Shown here: positions 1-7,487 of the stretch, one piece after another
How the letters are laid out: every line of letters begins with the position of its first letter
How positions within the stretch are numbered: the first letter of the stretch is position 1
Assembly (NCBI RefSeq): GCF_019929345.1
Contig: NZ_JAHZPJ010000004.1
Coordinates: 82,104-146,103, forward strand
From: Streptococcus oralis
Lineage (GTDB): Bacteria > Bacillota > Bacilli > Lactobacillales > Streptococcaceae
Length of the DNA: 64,000 nucleotides
Direction of reading: 5' to 3'
Translations under genes and position numbers: made by a program
The notes under the pieces: model-generated
Told to the model about the DNA's origin: nothing
Database searches by the model: none
The model's input: the letters and a program-made list of their open reading frames with translations, nothing else

Positions 1-57
1 AATAAGACTAAAAATAGTAGCTTTTAAATTTTTAACGATTCAATTTTTTCATTCCAA

Positions 58-87
58 AAAGAACCTGAACAACGGTTCAAGTTCTTT
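58..87 (-). terminator. Rho-independent terminator of the LPXTG gene
   Basis: A 13-bp near-perfect inverted repeat (58-70 with 75-87, 4-nt loop) is followed on the minus strand by a T-rich run. It lies about 20 nt past the stop codon of the surface-protein gene. Confidence 0.8.
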
Positions 88-106
88 GTTTATCTTGTAT
101 TATTTT

Positions 107-1408
107 TTAGTGACGTCCTTTGTAAGTCAAGCCTGCTAGACCAAGACTTGCAAGGAGAAAGCCTGCAAATCCAAGAATTGAATTTTGTTCTCCAGTGTTT
201 GGTAGGGCTGTAGTTTCTGTTTTCGAGACAGGTTTGTCAGCTTTAGTGTTTGAATCTTGCCCAACAGGTTTTACAGGAGCTTGTGGAGCAGTATTCGAAT
301 TAGTTTGTGGTTTGGTTTCCGGCTTAACTCCTGGTTTTGGTGTATCAAAAGGTTTAGTTTCCGGTTTTACTTCTGGTTTTGAAGTCTCTGAAGGTTTAGT
401 TTCCGGCTTAACTTCTAGCTTCGGAGTTTCTGAAGGCTTAACTTCTGGTTTCGGAGTTTCTAAAGGTTTAGTTTCCGGTTTTACTTCTGGTTTTGAAGTC
501 TCTGAAGGTTTAGTTTCCGGTTTTACTTCTGGTTTCGGAGTTTCAGATGGTTTAGTCTCTGGTTTAACTTCTGGCTTCGGTGTATCTGAAGGTTTAGTTT
601 CCGGTTTTACTTCTGGTTTTGGTGTATCAGAAGGTTTAGTTTCTGGCTTAACTTCTGGTTTTGGTGTCTCTGAAGGCTTAGGCTCAGGTGTCACTTCTGG
701 TTTCGGAGTTTCTGAAGGGTTGGTTTCCGGCTTAACTTCTGGTTTTGGAGTTTCAGATGGTTTAGTCTCTGGTTTTACTTCTGGTTTTGGTGTCTCTGAA
801 GGGTTGGTTTCCGGTTTTACTTCTGGTTTTGGTGTCTCTGAAGGCTTAGGCTCAGGTGTCACTTCTGGTTTCGGAGTTTCTGAAGGGTTGGTTTCCGGCT
901 TAACTTCTGGTTTTGGAGTTTCAGATGGTTTAGTCTCTGGTTTTACTTCTGGTTTCGGAGTTTCTGAAGGTTTAGTCTCTGGTGTCACCTCTGGTTTCGG
1001 AGTTGGCGTTGGTGCTGGTTCCGGAGTTGGCTTCTCTACTTTCTTGTATTCTAGGCGCAGATCATTGTATCCGTCTGCCGAGCCATAGAAGTATTCATTA
1101 ACTATGTCATACGTCATGTCATAGTTTGGCATCCAGCTATCCTTTGAGATTATCTCATGTCCATTAAATTTTTTATAGATATTGATAGTCTGCCCGGGAT
1201 TTATCACGCCCGTCATTTGACCAAGTGTCTCTCTTGTTTCAATATCATAATAAGTGATGCGGAATTTTAACGGCTCTTGCTGTTCTTCAGCTTTTACGAC
1301 AGCAACTCCAAAAATAGGTGTATCAATCAAAGCTGGCGCAACAACACCAAGAGCAGCAACGGAAAGCAAAGAAATACCAAGTTTGGTTACTTTATTCGTT
1401 TTCATCAT
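107..1408 (-). CDS. LPXTG-anchored surface protein with long Pro/Glu/Lys repeat stalk
   Basis: This 433-residue protein has an N-terminal signal peptide (hydrophobic about residues 10-40) and a unique domain at about 45-130. About 17 copies of a 14-residue unit of type KPEVKPETKPSETP follow (42-nt DNA repeats at roughly 300-1010). The C-terminus is a sorting signal, LPNTG plus hydrophobic segment and GRH tail, so sortase should anchor it to peptidoglycan with the repeats as a rigid, negatively charged stalk. I do not recognise the unique domain; its size and beta-like pattern loosely resemble MucBP-type modules. Start is ATG ATG at 1408 with AAGGAGG upstream. Repeat number is expected to vary between strains. 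The gene sits next to a serine recombinase and paired palindromes, which may bear on its expression. Ligand unknown. Confidence 0.85.
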   Translation of the reverse strand: MMKTNKVTKLGISLLSVAALGVVAPALIDTPIFGVAVVKAEEQQEPLKFRITYYDIETRETLGQMTGVINPGQTINIYKKFNGHEIISKDSWMPNYDMTYDIVNEYFYGSADGYNDLRLEYKKVEKPTPEPAPTPTPKPEVTPETKPSETPKPEVKPETKPSETPKPEVKPETNPSETPKPEVTPEPKPSETPKPEVKPETNPSETPKPEVKPETKPSETPKPEVKPETNPSETPKPEVTPEPKPSETPKPEVKPETKPSDTPKPEVKPETKPSDTPKPEVKPETKPSETPKPEVKPETKPSETSKPEVKPETKPLETPKPEVKPSETPKLEVKPETKPSETSKPEVKPETKPFDTPKPGVKPETKPQTNSNTAPQAPVKPVGQDSNTKADKPVSKTETTALPNTGEQNSILGFAGFLLASLGLAGLTYKGRH

Positions 1409-1523
1409 TTCCTCCTTAGGAATGTAGAATTATTTTTAAGGTATGCAAATACTACAAAAGGCCTAATTTTTGATTTAGTATTTCGTAAAGTTCTCCTCAA
1501 CCACTTGAGCGACAAGGGTTTTG

Positions 1524-1555
1524 GTGTATCGCGTAAGGACCGTTAAACGATACAC
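1524..1555. repeat. 32-bp imperfect palindrome, candidate recombinase site A
   Basis: Outer arms GTGTATCG/CGATACAC are perfect and the inner part is nearly palindromic. Read on the minus strand it matches site B (1643-1674) at 22 of 32 positions, including the central ACGGTC. Most outer-arm differences are paired, so the palindrome is kept. The length suits the binding site of a serine-recombinase dimer. Its binding by the neighbouring recombinase is inferred. Confidence 0.6.
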
Positions 1556-1569
1556 TTAAAAAACAAAAA

Positions 1570-1620
1570 AAATACAAATCCAACACAGGCTCAAAACCTT
1601 GTTAAATTCGTATTTTCTGA
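1570..1620 (-). terminator. Terminator-like hairpin between the two palindromes
   Basis: On the minus strand, a stem of about 18 bp with mismatches and a 6-nt loop is followed by TTTTTTTTG. It can end transcription of the recombinase gene before the surface-protein gene. The T-tract is strong only in this orientation, so the segment would behave differently if inverted. Confidence 0.55.
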
Positions 1621-1642
1621 AATATTCATATTGTTATTTTGA

Positions 1643-1674
1643 ATGTTTCGCCAAACGGTCGTTAATCGAAACAT
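1643..1674. repeat. 32-bp imperfect palindrome, candidate recombinase site B
   Basis: Arms ATGTTTCG/CGAAACAT enclose a core with ACGGTC on the plus strand, whereas site A carries that core on the minus strand. The two sites are therefore inverted relative to each other. Centre-to-centre spacing is about 119 bp. Confidence 0.6.
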
Positions 1675-1708
1675 ATTTACGCCTTCATTGTAACATTTTG
1701 TCTGGTTT

Positions 1709-2332
1709 TTAGCAAGAATTTTGCGAAACTTTTTTGCGATTATTGGCAACCTTGTTTCGTTCCAAGACTTTATAGATGGTTGAGGTCGAAATTCGTTCTG
1801 TTTTTGCTATTGTTCTGATGCTTGTTCCCCCTGCCAAATACTGCTGAATAATTCTCTCCTCCTTCTCTTTAGAAATTCGCTTGGCGCCTAGTTTGACACC
1901 TTTTTCCTTGGCTTTACGAAGTCCTTCACGGGTACGAAATCGCAAATTTTCCAGTTCACTTTCTGCCACAAAACCTAAAATGACACAAAGTAACCTACCA
2001 ATGAGCGAGTCAGTTTCCAATTTTTCATGCAAACTGACTAGCTGAATATCAGAAGCATTAAATTGTTCAATTAGTTCTAGCAATTTGAACATGGAGCGAG
2101 TCAGGCGATCTAACTTATAGATAGTAAAAGTGACCTGTTTGCCTTCCTTTGAAAGGTCACAAGCCAATTTTAAGGCCTTTTCGAGTTCTGGACGTACATT
2201 GTTGGAACCAGATTCACACTCGATAAAAAGATGGTCACAATGCTTGAGAGCATCGATTTGCACCTCTAAGCCCAAATCTTGCTTATGGGTTGAAACGCGT
2301 GCATAGCCAATATTGATGATGTTTTGAGACAT
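1709..2332 (-). CDS. Serine recombinase of the resolvase/invertase family
   Basis: This 207-residue protein has the N-terminal resolvase domain: IGYARVST with candidate nucleophile Ser14, an LDRLTRS motif around residue 75, and a long E helix. The C-terminal helix-turn-helix lies at about 150-195. Size and order match small resolvases and DNA invertases (TnpR, Hin, Pin) rather than large serine integrases. It would catalyse site-specific recombination between short dimer sites. Two related 32-bp palindromes lie directly downstream, before the surface-protein gene. ATG at 2332 has a strong AGGAGGA site, but that site lies in a hairpin. No transposase is next to it. It could be a stand-alone invertase or a leftover resolvase from a mobile element. 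Confidence 0.85.
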   Translation of the reverse strand: MSQNIINIGYARVSTHKQDLGLEVQIDALKHCDHLFIECESGSNNVRPELEKALKLACDLSKEGKQVTFTIYKLDRLTRSMFKLLELIEQFNASDIQLVSLHEKLETDSLIGRLLCVILGFVAESELENLRFRTREGLRKAKEKGVKLGAKRISKEKEERIIQQYLAGGTSIRTIAKTERISTSTIYKVLERNKVANNRKKVSQNSC

Positions 2333-2335
2333 AAA

Positions 2336-2365
2336 AATCCTCCTATTACTTGATACAGGAGGATT
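2336..2365 (-). promoter_or_regulatory. Hairpin that sequesters the recombinase ribosome-binding site
   Basis: AATCCTCCT and AGGAGGATT (2357-2365 and 2336-2344) form a 9-bp perfect stem with a 12-nt loop on the minus strand, followed by TTT. The 3' arm contains the AGGAGGA site 5 nt before the recombinase ATG. The same hairpin may act as a weak terminator for the upstream pepF operon. Folding should keep recombinase translation low. Confidence 0.6.
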
Positions 2366-2380
2366 GTACTATTTTTTAAT

Positions 2381-3094
2381 TTATTCCATTTCTGGTAAAG
2401 TTACATTTTCCACATTCTTTCGTAGCATAAGAATGCCGTCTCCAAGTGGAACTAGAGTTGCTGTTAGACCTGGATTGTCCAAAGTTGCGTCGAAAAGTCT
2501 TTGCAAACCACGGTAAATGGTTCTCTGACCACGGCGGACTTCCATGATGTCCTTGGCAACATCTCCTCCTTGGAAAATATCATCCAAGACCACTACTCCA
2601 CCGACTTCCAAGTGCTTGAGGATTTCAGGCAGAAAGACGATGTACTTTGACTTGGCCGAATCCATAAAGACAAAGTCATAAGTCTCCGTCAGAGTAGATA
2701 AAACATCAACAGCATCACCTTCAAGTAAGGTGATTTGCTTGCGACTGTCAAACTGGGCAAAGTTTTCCTTGGCAAAACCAATCATTTCTGGATTACGGTC
2801 AATGGTTGTAATCTTGGCATCTGGCGCGTGTTCCGCCATCAAGAGGGCTGAAAAACCGATAGCTGTTCCAATTTCCAAAATGTTCTTAGGTTGCATAGTT
2901 TCCATGAGAAAACGGAAGTAGGCAACTGTTTCATGAGGAATAATGGGAATATTTTCCTTACGAGCGAAGGTCTCCAATTCTTTCAGGGAGCCTGTCACCT
3001 GCTTTTGACGCTGGCGCATGAGTTCTACGATGTCTTCCTTGACGACGGGACGACGCATGTTATGGTTGGCATTTTTACTGTAAGACTCTACCAT
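2381..3094 (-). CDS. SAM-dependent O-methyltransferase (class I, CCoAMT-like)
   Basis: This 237-residue protein contains the glycine-rich SAM loop NILEIGTAIGFSALLMA at about 75-90, an acidic SAM-ribose position (ITTIDRNPEM), and a metal/substrate motif VFMDSAKSKY near 145. These features fit the catechol/caffeoyl-CoA O-methyltransferase family, which is divalent-metal dependent and cytosolic. The natural substrate in streptococci is not known to me. The start codon lies one base after the pepF stop, so the two are translationally coupled. The gene closes the coiA-pepF-methyltransferase series. Confidence 0.8.
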   Translation of the reverse strand: MVESYSKNANHNMRRPVVKEDIVELMRQRQKQVTGSLKELETFARKENIPIIPHETVAYFRFLMETMQPKNILEIGTAIGFSALLMAEHAPDAKITTIDRNPEMIGFAKENFAQFDSRKQITLLEGDAVDVLSTLTETYDFVFMDSAKSKYIVFLPEILKHLEVGGVVVLDDIFQGGDVAKDIMEVRRGQRTIYRGLQRLFDATLDNPGLTATLVPLGDGILMLRKNVENVTLPEME

Positions 3095-3095
3095 C

Positions 3096-4898
3096 TTAAG
3101 CTAGTCCTAATTTTTCAACAAGGGCTTCAAACTCGTTCAAGCGGCGTTCAAAGACTGCAAAGGCATCGTTAAGATAGTCTTCTTTTTCCATATCAACACC
3201 CGCTTTTCTCATAACATTGAGTGGATAGTCTGATTTACCTGCTTTGAGGTAGTCGATATAGCGGTCACGATCTTCTTGACTACCATGGACAATCTTTTCA
3301 GCCAAGGCTGAAGCAGCTGCAAAACCAGTCGAATACTGATAAACATAGTAGTTATAGTAGAAGTGTGGAATGCGTGCCCACTCGTATTGGATCTGAGGAT
3401 TGTCTTCCTTGCTGAGTCCATAGTACTCTTGGTTCAAGTCTGCGTATAGTTTATTGAGGAAATCACTTGTCAAGACTTCTCCATTTTGGTCTGCTTGGTG
3501 GATAGCATGTTCAAACTCAGCGAATTGAGTTTGACGGAAGACTGTTCCACGGAAACCGTCCAAAAAGTTATTAAGGATAGCAAAGCGAGTCGCATCGTCT
3601 TCTACTTCCTCCAATAATTTCTCTGTCAAGATATTTTCGTTGGTTGTTGAGGCAATCTCAGCCAAGAAGATAGAGTAATCTCCGTAAACATATGGTTGGG
3701 TTTCACGAGTATAGCTCGAGTGCATACTGTGACCCGTTTCGTGGACAAGGGTAAAGAGATTGTCTAGATTGTCCTGCCAGTTGAGAAGCATAAAGGCATT
3801 GGTATCATAGGAACCACCAGAGTAGGCACCAGAACGCTTGCCTTGGTTTTCATAGACATCAATCCAACGCTCACTGAAGGCGCGTTTGACACGGCTCAAG
3901 TAGTCATCACCCAAGATCGCCAAGGCTTCTTCTGCCTTTTTCAAGGCTTCCTCATAAGTAAAGCTGTATTCTACTGAAGACAGTGGAGTGTAGACATCGT
4001 ACATCTTGAGATCAGAAATACCTAAGATTTTTGAACGAAGATCAAGGTAACGATGCAAGAGTGGCAAGTGCTTGCGAACTGCTGCTACTAGATTGTCATA
4101 GACACTTTCTGGAACAAAGTTGGCTGCGAGGGCTGCATGGCGAGCACTCTTATAGTTGCGAACTTTTGCGCGGTAGTTTTGCACCTTAACATTTGTCTGC
4201 AAAGTCTTAGCGTAGGTGTGTTGGAATTGCTCGTAAGTCGCATAAAGGGCTTCATAAGCACCACGGCGCACTTCACGGTTTTTAGACTCCATCAAACGGA
4301 TGTAAGTACCATGTGAGAGTTGCACTTCCTTGCCTTCATCATCAAGAACGTATGGGAAGCTAATATCCGCATTGTCCAAAATAGCGAAGGTTTCACTAGC
4401 AGCGCCGAAGATTTCTCCTGCTCCAGCAAGTAATTCTTCCTCACGTTGCGAAAGAACATGGTCTTTCTTTTGCAAGAGCTTGTCAAAAAAGTGCTTGTAA
4501 ACTTGGAGTTTTGGTTGAGCTTCTAGGAAAGCCGCATACTGCTCCTCACTAATCTCCATAAACTCAGGTTCATAGAATGAAAAGGCTTGTTCTAACTGAC
4601 TGTATAGGGTCATTGCCTTAGCATAGTACTCTTGATACTTGGATTCACGCGTGTCCTGGTCATTTTTCATATGCGCATAGACATAAAGCTTTTCAACTTG
4701 GCGTTCCAAGTCAAGTGAGAATTCTGTGATCTCAAGCAAACTGTCTGCGCTGTCCAAGAGATGTCCCTCATACTGAGATGCTGTTTGTACTTTTTCAGTT
4801 AAATCTTTCAGGGCTTCTTCCCAAGCCTGGTCTGTTGGGTAGATTGTCGAAAGATCCCATGTATCTTTTTCATTTATTTCATGTCGTTGTAATACCAT
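3096..4898 (-). CDS. pepF: Oligoendopeptidase F (M3 metallopeptidase)
   Basis: This 600-residue cytosolic zinc peptidase cleaves short peptides. The zinc site [11 protein letters not shown] (HEXXH type) lies near residue 388 with downstream acidic ligands ([13 protein letters not shown]), as in family M3. An N-terminal helical oligopeptidase F domain covers roughly 110-185. Length is normal for the family. ATG at 4898 is preceded by an AGGA-type site. It lies 18 nt downstream of coiA and is probably co-transcribed with it and the methyltransferase. In streptococci it is thought to complete turnover of imported or regulatory peptides. Confidence 0.93.
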   Translation of the reverse strand: MVLQRHEINEKDTWDLSTIYPTDQAWEEALKDLTEKVQTASQYEGHLLDSADSLLEITEFSLDLERQVEKLYVYAHMKNDQDTRESKYQEYYAKAMTLYSQLEQAFSFYEPEFMEISEEQYAAFLEAQPKLQVYKHFFDKLLQKKDHVLSQREEELLAGAGEIFGAASETFAILDNADISFPYVLDDEGKEVQLSHGTYIRLMESKNREVRRGAYEALYATYEQFQHTYAKTLQTNVKVQNYRAKVRNYKSARHAALAANFVPESVYDNLVAAVRKHLPLLHRYLDLRSKILGISDLKMYDVYTPLSSVEYSFTYEEALKKAEEALAILGDDYLSRVKRAFSERWIDVYENQGKRSGAYSGGSYDTNAFMLLNWQDNLDNLFTLVHETGHSMHSSYTRETQPYVYGDYSIFLAEIASTTNENILTEKLLEEVEDDATRFAILNNFLDGFRGTVFRQTQFAEFEHAIHQADQNGEVLTSDFLNKLYADLNQEYYGLSKEDNPQIQYEWARIPHFYYNYYVYQYSTGFAAASALAEKIVHGSQEDRDRYIDYLKAGKSDYPLNVMRKAGVDMEKEDYLNDAFAVFERRLNEFEALVEKLGLA

Positions 4899-4916
4899 AA
4901 GATTCCTCCATCCTTT

Positions 4917-5873
4917 CTATTTTACCACATTTTTTGAGAAATATAAGTGATAAAAGGCTGGTGGATAGAGCTTTTGGCGATTATTTTTCGGATTTTTTTG
5001 ATAGTAAGCCTGAAAATTTCTATAATAGCTAGTCAAATCCGTTTCAATCTGCAAAAAATCACCTGATTCTATCGGCCTGACCTGTGGATACCAGTCGTCC
5101 AGTTGACGGTTTAATAGATTGTCTCCTTGATGATAGGCCTCCTCCTGTTTCTTCATCCAGTAAGGCGTTTGGTAGTACAACTGCTGGCGAATATAGTGAC
5201 AGATAGTGGAATCTTGCACAACCGCAAAACTAGGCAGTTTTTGTTTTTGATAAGGAAATCGTAGAATTTCCAAAATATTTCCTTGGCCATAGGGAAATTC
5301 CTTGACCTGAAAATGAAGCTTGCCACGTAGGTCCTGATGCAAAAGATATTTGAGCCTCAAAACTTGTTTTTTGAGATCCAGTTCCCAAACATAGAAACCC
5401 ATATTTTGACTAAAATAGAGAAATCCCCTTTGCAGTTGTGTTAATCGCTCTTTTAACCAGAGTTTTTCTCCCAGTAGCCAGATAACCTGATAGCCCTGAC
5501 TACGGTATCCTTGACTTCTATCGCCTAAAATCTTTTGAGACAAGGGACTGCACTGAATCTCCAGAGCTAGTTTCTCATTGACGAGAACATCCGCAACCTG
5601 CTGGATCTCGGGCAAACTATATTCTAAGGCTACCTGACTGTCTTTCTTGGCCCAGTGATAAAGAGCCTCTTTGTTGCCCAAGTGTTCTGGACTTTCATTC
5701 TCGAAAATAGCAATACAATCTCTTAACCTTTCATGGGCAAAGTGCGTTCGAATACTCTGTCCTTGGCGTAATCGTAGTCCGCCCCCACAGCTTGGACAAG
5801 TATAAGCTTGCTTAGTCACATTTTTTTCGAGGGCATTCACCAAATTTCCCTTGGCATCTCTGGCTACAAACAT
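4917..5873 (-). CDS. coiA: Competence protein CoiA
   Basis: This 318-residue protein is a late competence protein needed for recombination of incoming DNA during transformation. Visible features are an N-terminal zinc-ribbon-like segment (CPSCGGG near 25, then THFAHE) and a nuclease-like core with ALEIQCSPLS and YQVIWLLGE at about 105-150. Family membership rests on these and on the position before pepF, the usual streptococcal arrangement. ATG at 5873 follows AAAGGAGG. A Cin-box-like sequence upstream predicts control by the competence sigma factor ComX. Confidence 0.88.
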   Translation of the reverse strand: MFVARDAKGNLVNALEKNVTKQAYTCPSCGGGLRLRQGQSIRTHFAHERLRDCIAIFENESPEHLGNKEALYHWAKKDSQVALEYSLPEIQQVADVLVNEKLALEIQCSPLSQKILGDRSQGYRSQGYQVIWLLGEKLWLKERLTQLQRGFLYFSQNMGFYVWELDLKKQVLRLKYLLHQDLRGKLHFQVKEFPYGQGNILEILRFPYQKQKLPSFAVVQDSTICHYIRQQLYYQTPYWMKKQEEAYHQGDNLLNRQLDDWYPQVRPIESGDFLQIETDLTSYYRNFQAYYQKNPKNNRQKLYPPAFYHLYFSKNVVK

Positions 5874-5894
5874 GGTCTACCTCCTTTTCTCATT

Positions 5895-5902
5895 TATTCG
5901 AA
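5895..5902 (-). promoter_or_regulatory. Cin-box (ComX promoter) of coiA
   Basis: On the minus strand, TTCGAATA matches the streptococcal late-competence box TACGAATA at 7 of 8 positions, preceded by a T-rich run. It lies about 22 nt before the coiA start codon. This supports sigma-X transcription of coiA and probably pepF during competence. Confidence 0.7.
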
Positions 5903-5914
5903 AAAGAAGCAAAA

Positions 5915-5934
5915 AAGACTGGAATTCCAGCCTT
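5915..5934 (-). terminator. Terminator of the DUF1887 gene
   Basis: A 20-nt self-complementary stem around GGAATTCC is followed on the minus strand by six T. It lies between the nuclease stop and the coiA Cin-box, isolating coiA from upstream transcription. Confidence 0.7.
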
Positions 5935-5949
5935 TCATGATATTATCTC

Positions 5950-7098
5950 TTATCTTTTTTGTCTCTTAGAAAATTTTTTTAGCATGGGAATGAGATTGGG
6001 AATCTGCTCGCTTCTAATGACCAGCACGCCGTATTCTTGACAGCGATTGGCATAAACTGGATTGATTTTTCCCGTACAGACAATTAACTTGAGGCAACTC
6101 TCTCCAGCAAAATGATTGGCATAGACTTCTAGTTCATTGATGGCTTCAACTGATAAATCTGTCATCTTGCAAGAGATAAAGGTAATCGATCGTCCCTTTC
6201 TCAGAATGACATCAATCTCATTTTGAACATTGTCCGCCTCTGGAAAGATGCCATTCCAATCAATCTCACCGCCTATCATGCACTCATCAAATAGCTGAGA
6301 TTCGAGCGCCAAGAGATAGAGATACACCTCTAAAATATGCCCCTTGTTGCGGCAAAAAACTTGAGCTTCTTGACTTGGAAAGCTGTATGCTACTCGTTTC
6401 TTGTCTTCGCTTTCAATACAAAGCATCCCTGCTTCCTCCAGTAAGGGGATGAGAGATTCTGGGTAGTGATAATACTTGCCATTGTTTTCCAGTATCTTCT
6501 TTGTCTCAGAATGCAGGTCATTGGTCTTAGCTAGAGAGAAAAATTGGGTCACTTGATACCAGTGGGCAGGATTGGAAATAGCAGAGCTGGCTAGCTTTTT
6601 AATGGCTGCAATTTGCTGAGCTGAGTGGATAGGGCGTTTTGATTTGAGCATTTTTCCACCACGTAAGGCTATCAGCTGTTGGATGCTTAGGGTTGGAATG
6701 TCTAAGTCTTCTTTTTCTAACTGACCAGCTACCCACTTGTATTGTTTTCCTCGCTCGACATCCATGGCAACTATGGGAAGGTCCCGATCCAAGCCGTATT
6801 GATAGAGAGATAAGACTAGTAGCGAATCCCCACCAAAAACATCAAGGAGGACCTGGTCATACTCAGCCAAGCAATAATCTAACTGATTAGACATCTGTTC
6901 TAAGGATAACTGACGAAAGGTCACTCGTTGAATATGGGGAACCTCATCCAAGATAAAATGGCGCAGTGAAAGTTTATCGTTACTGCTTATTTTCGTCAAA
7001 GATAAAAAGAGAATCTCGTCACAATCACTGACAAAAGCTTGGTAGACATTCTTTTCCAATACATGCCGATCATACAACTCCACCAAAAGACTAGTCAT
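5950..7098 (-). CDS. Card1/Can2-like protein: CARF domain plus PD-(D/E)XK nuclease (DUF1887)
   Basis: This 382-residue protein has an N-terminal CARF/Rossmann-like half (about 1-150). Residues 160-240 look like a small winged-helix middle. The C-terminal half has a PD-(D/E)XK signature: NEIDVIL around 293-298 followed by FISCK with Lys near 309. This order is that of DUF1887 proteins such as Card1 and Can2, which bind cyclic oligoadenylate made by type III CRISPR complexes and then cut nucleic acid. No CRISPR array, cas10 or other cyclase is seen in the window, so its activator here is unknown. ATG at 7098 is preceded by GGAGGTG. It stands alone with its own terminator, upstream of coiA. CARF assignment is by overall resemblance; the nuclease motif is clear. 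Confidence 0.75.
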   Translation of the reverse strand: MTSLLVELYDRHVLEKNVYQAFVSDCDEILFLSLTKISSNDKLSLRHFILDEVPHIQRVTFRQLSLEQMSNQLDYCLAEYDQVLLDVFGGDSLLVLSLYQYGLDRDLPIVAMDVERGKQYKWVAGQLEKEDLDIPTLSIQQLIALRGGKMLKSKRPIHSAQQIAAIKKLASSAISNPAHWYQVTQFFSLAKTNDLHSETKKILENNGKYYHYPESLIPLLEEAGMLCIESEDKKRVAYSFPSQEAQVFCRNKGHILEVYLYLLALESQLFDECMIGGEIDWNGIFPEADNVQNEIDVILRKGRSITFISCKMTDLSVEAINELEVYANHFAGESCLKLIVCTGKINPVYANRCQEYGVLVIRSEQIPNLIPMLKKFSKRQKR

Positions 7099-7351
7099 TT
7101 AATCACCTCCACAATTTACAATTCCTTGCGTAGAGAGATGAAGTAACACACTTCTACTGCTCAAATTTCCTACTTCTAGTATAGCATAAAATTCTGTTCG
7201 CCCCAATCAACCAACGCAAACAAAAAACGAATAGAAACTTTTAGAAGTAATTTCTATTTAAGCTACTAAAAATATCAAATGTCACGACTTTGAATATAGA
7301 AACTTTTCAAACTTTGAAAGTCGTATTTCTCTCACACTGGATACCCAAAAA

Positions 7352-7374
7352 GAGAAGACACTTAATGCCTTCTC
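7352..7374 (-). terminator. Second of two terminators after the giant glycosidase gene
   Basis: A 9-bp stem (GAGAAGACA with TGCCTTCTC, one G-U on the RNA) with a 5-nt loop is followed by TTTTT on the minus strand. Confidence 0.7.
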
Positions 7375-7420
7375 CCCATGTTACCTTTTTATCAACCCAT
7401 TACAGTTGACAAAGAGACAA

Positions 7421-7446
7421 AGGAGAAGACCATCTGATCTTCTCCT
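7421..7446 (-). terminator. First terminator after the giant glycosidase gene
   Basis: A perfect 9-bp stem AGGAGAAGA/TCTTCTCCT with an 8-nt loop lies 42 nt past the stop codon. The T-run is weak; a stronger terminator follows at 7352-7374. Confidence 0.6.
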
Positions 7447-7487
7447 AACCTTCATCATTCAGCAAATACAAGATTTTTATATGATTC

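Noticed and set aside
195..1088. 297-residue open frame on the plus strand
   Set aside because: It is a shadow of the repeat array: the same 14-residue period appears in the opposite strand, with no ribosome site.
1277..1546. Plus-strand frame across the recombinase/LPXTG gap
   Set aside because: Overlaps the antisense of a clear signal peptide and a palindrome; no ribosome site.
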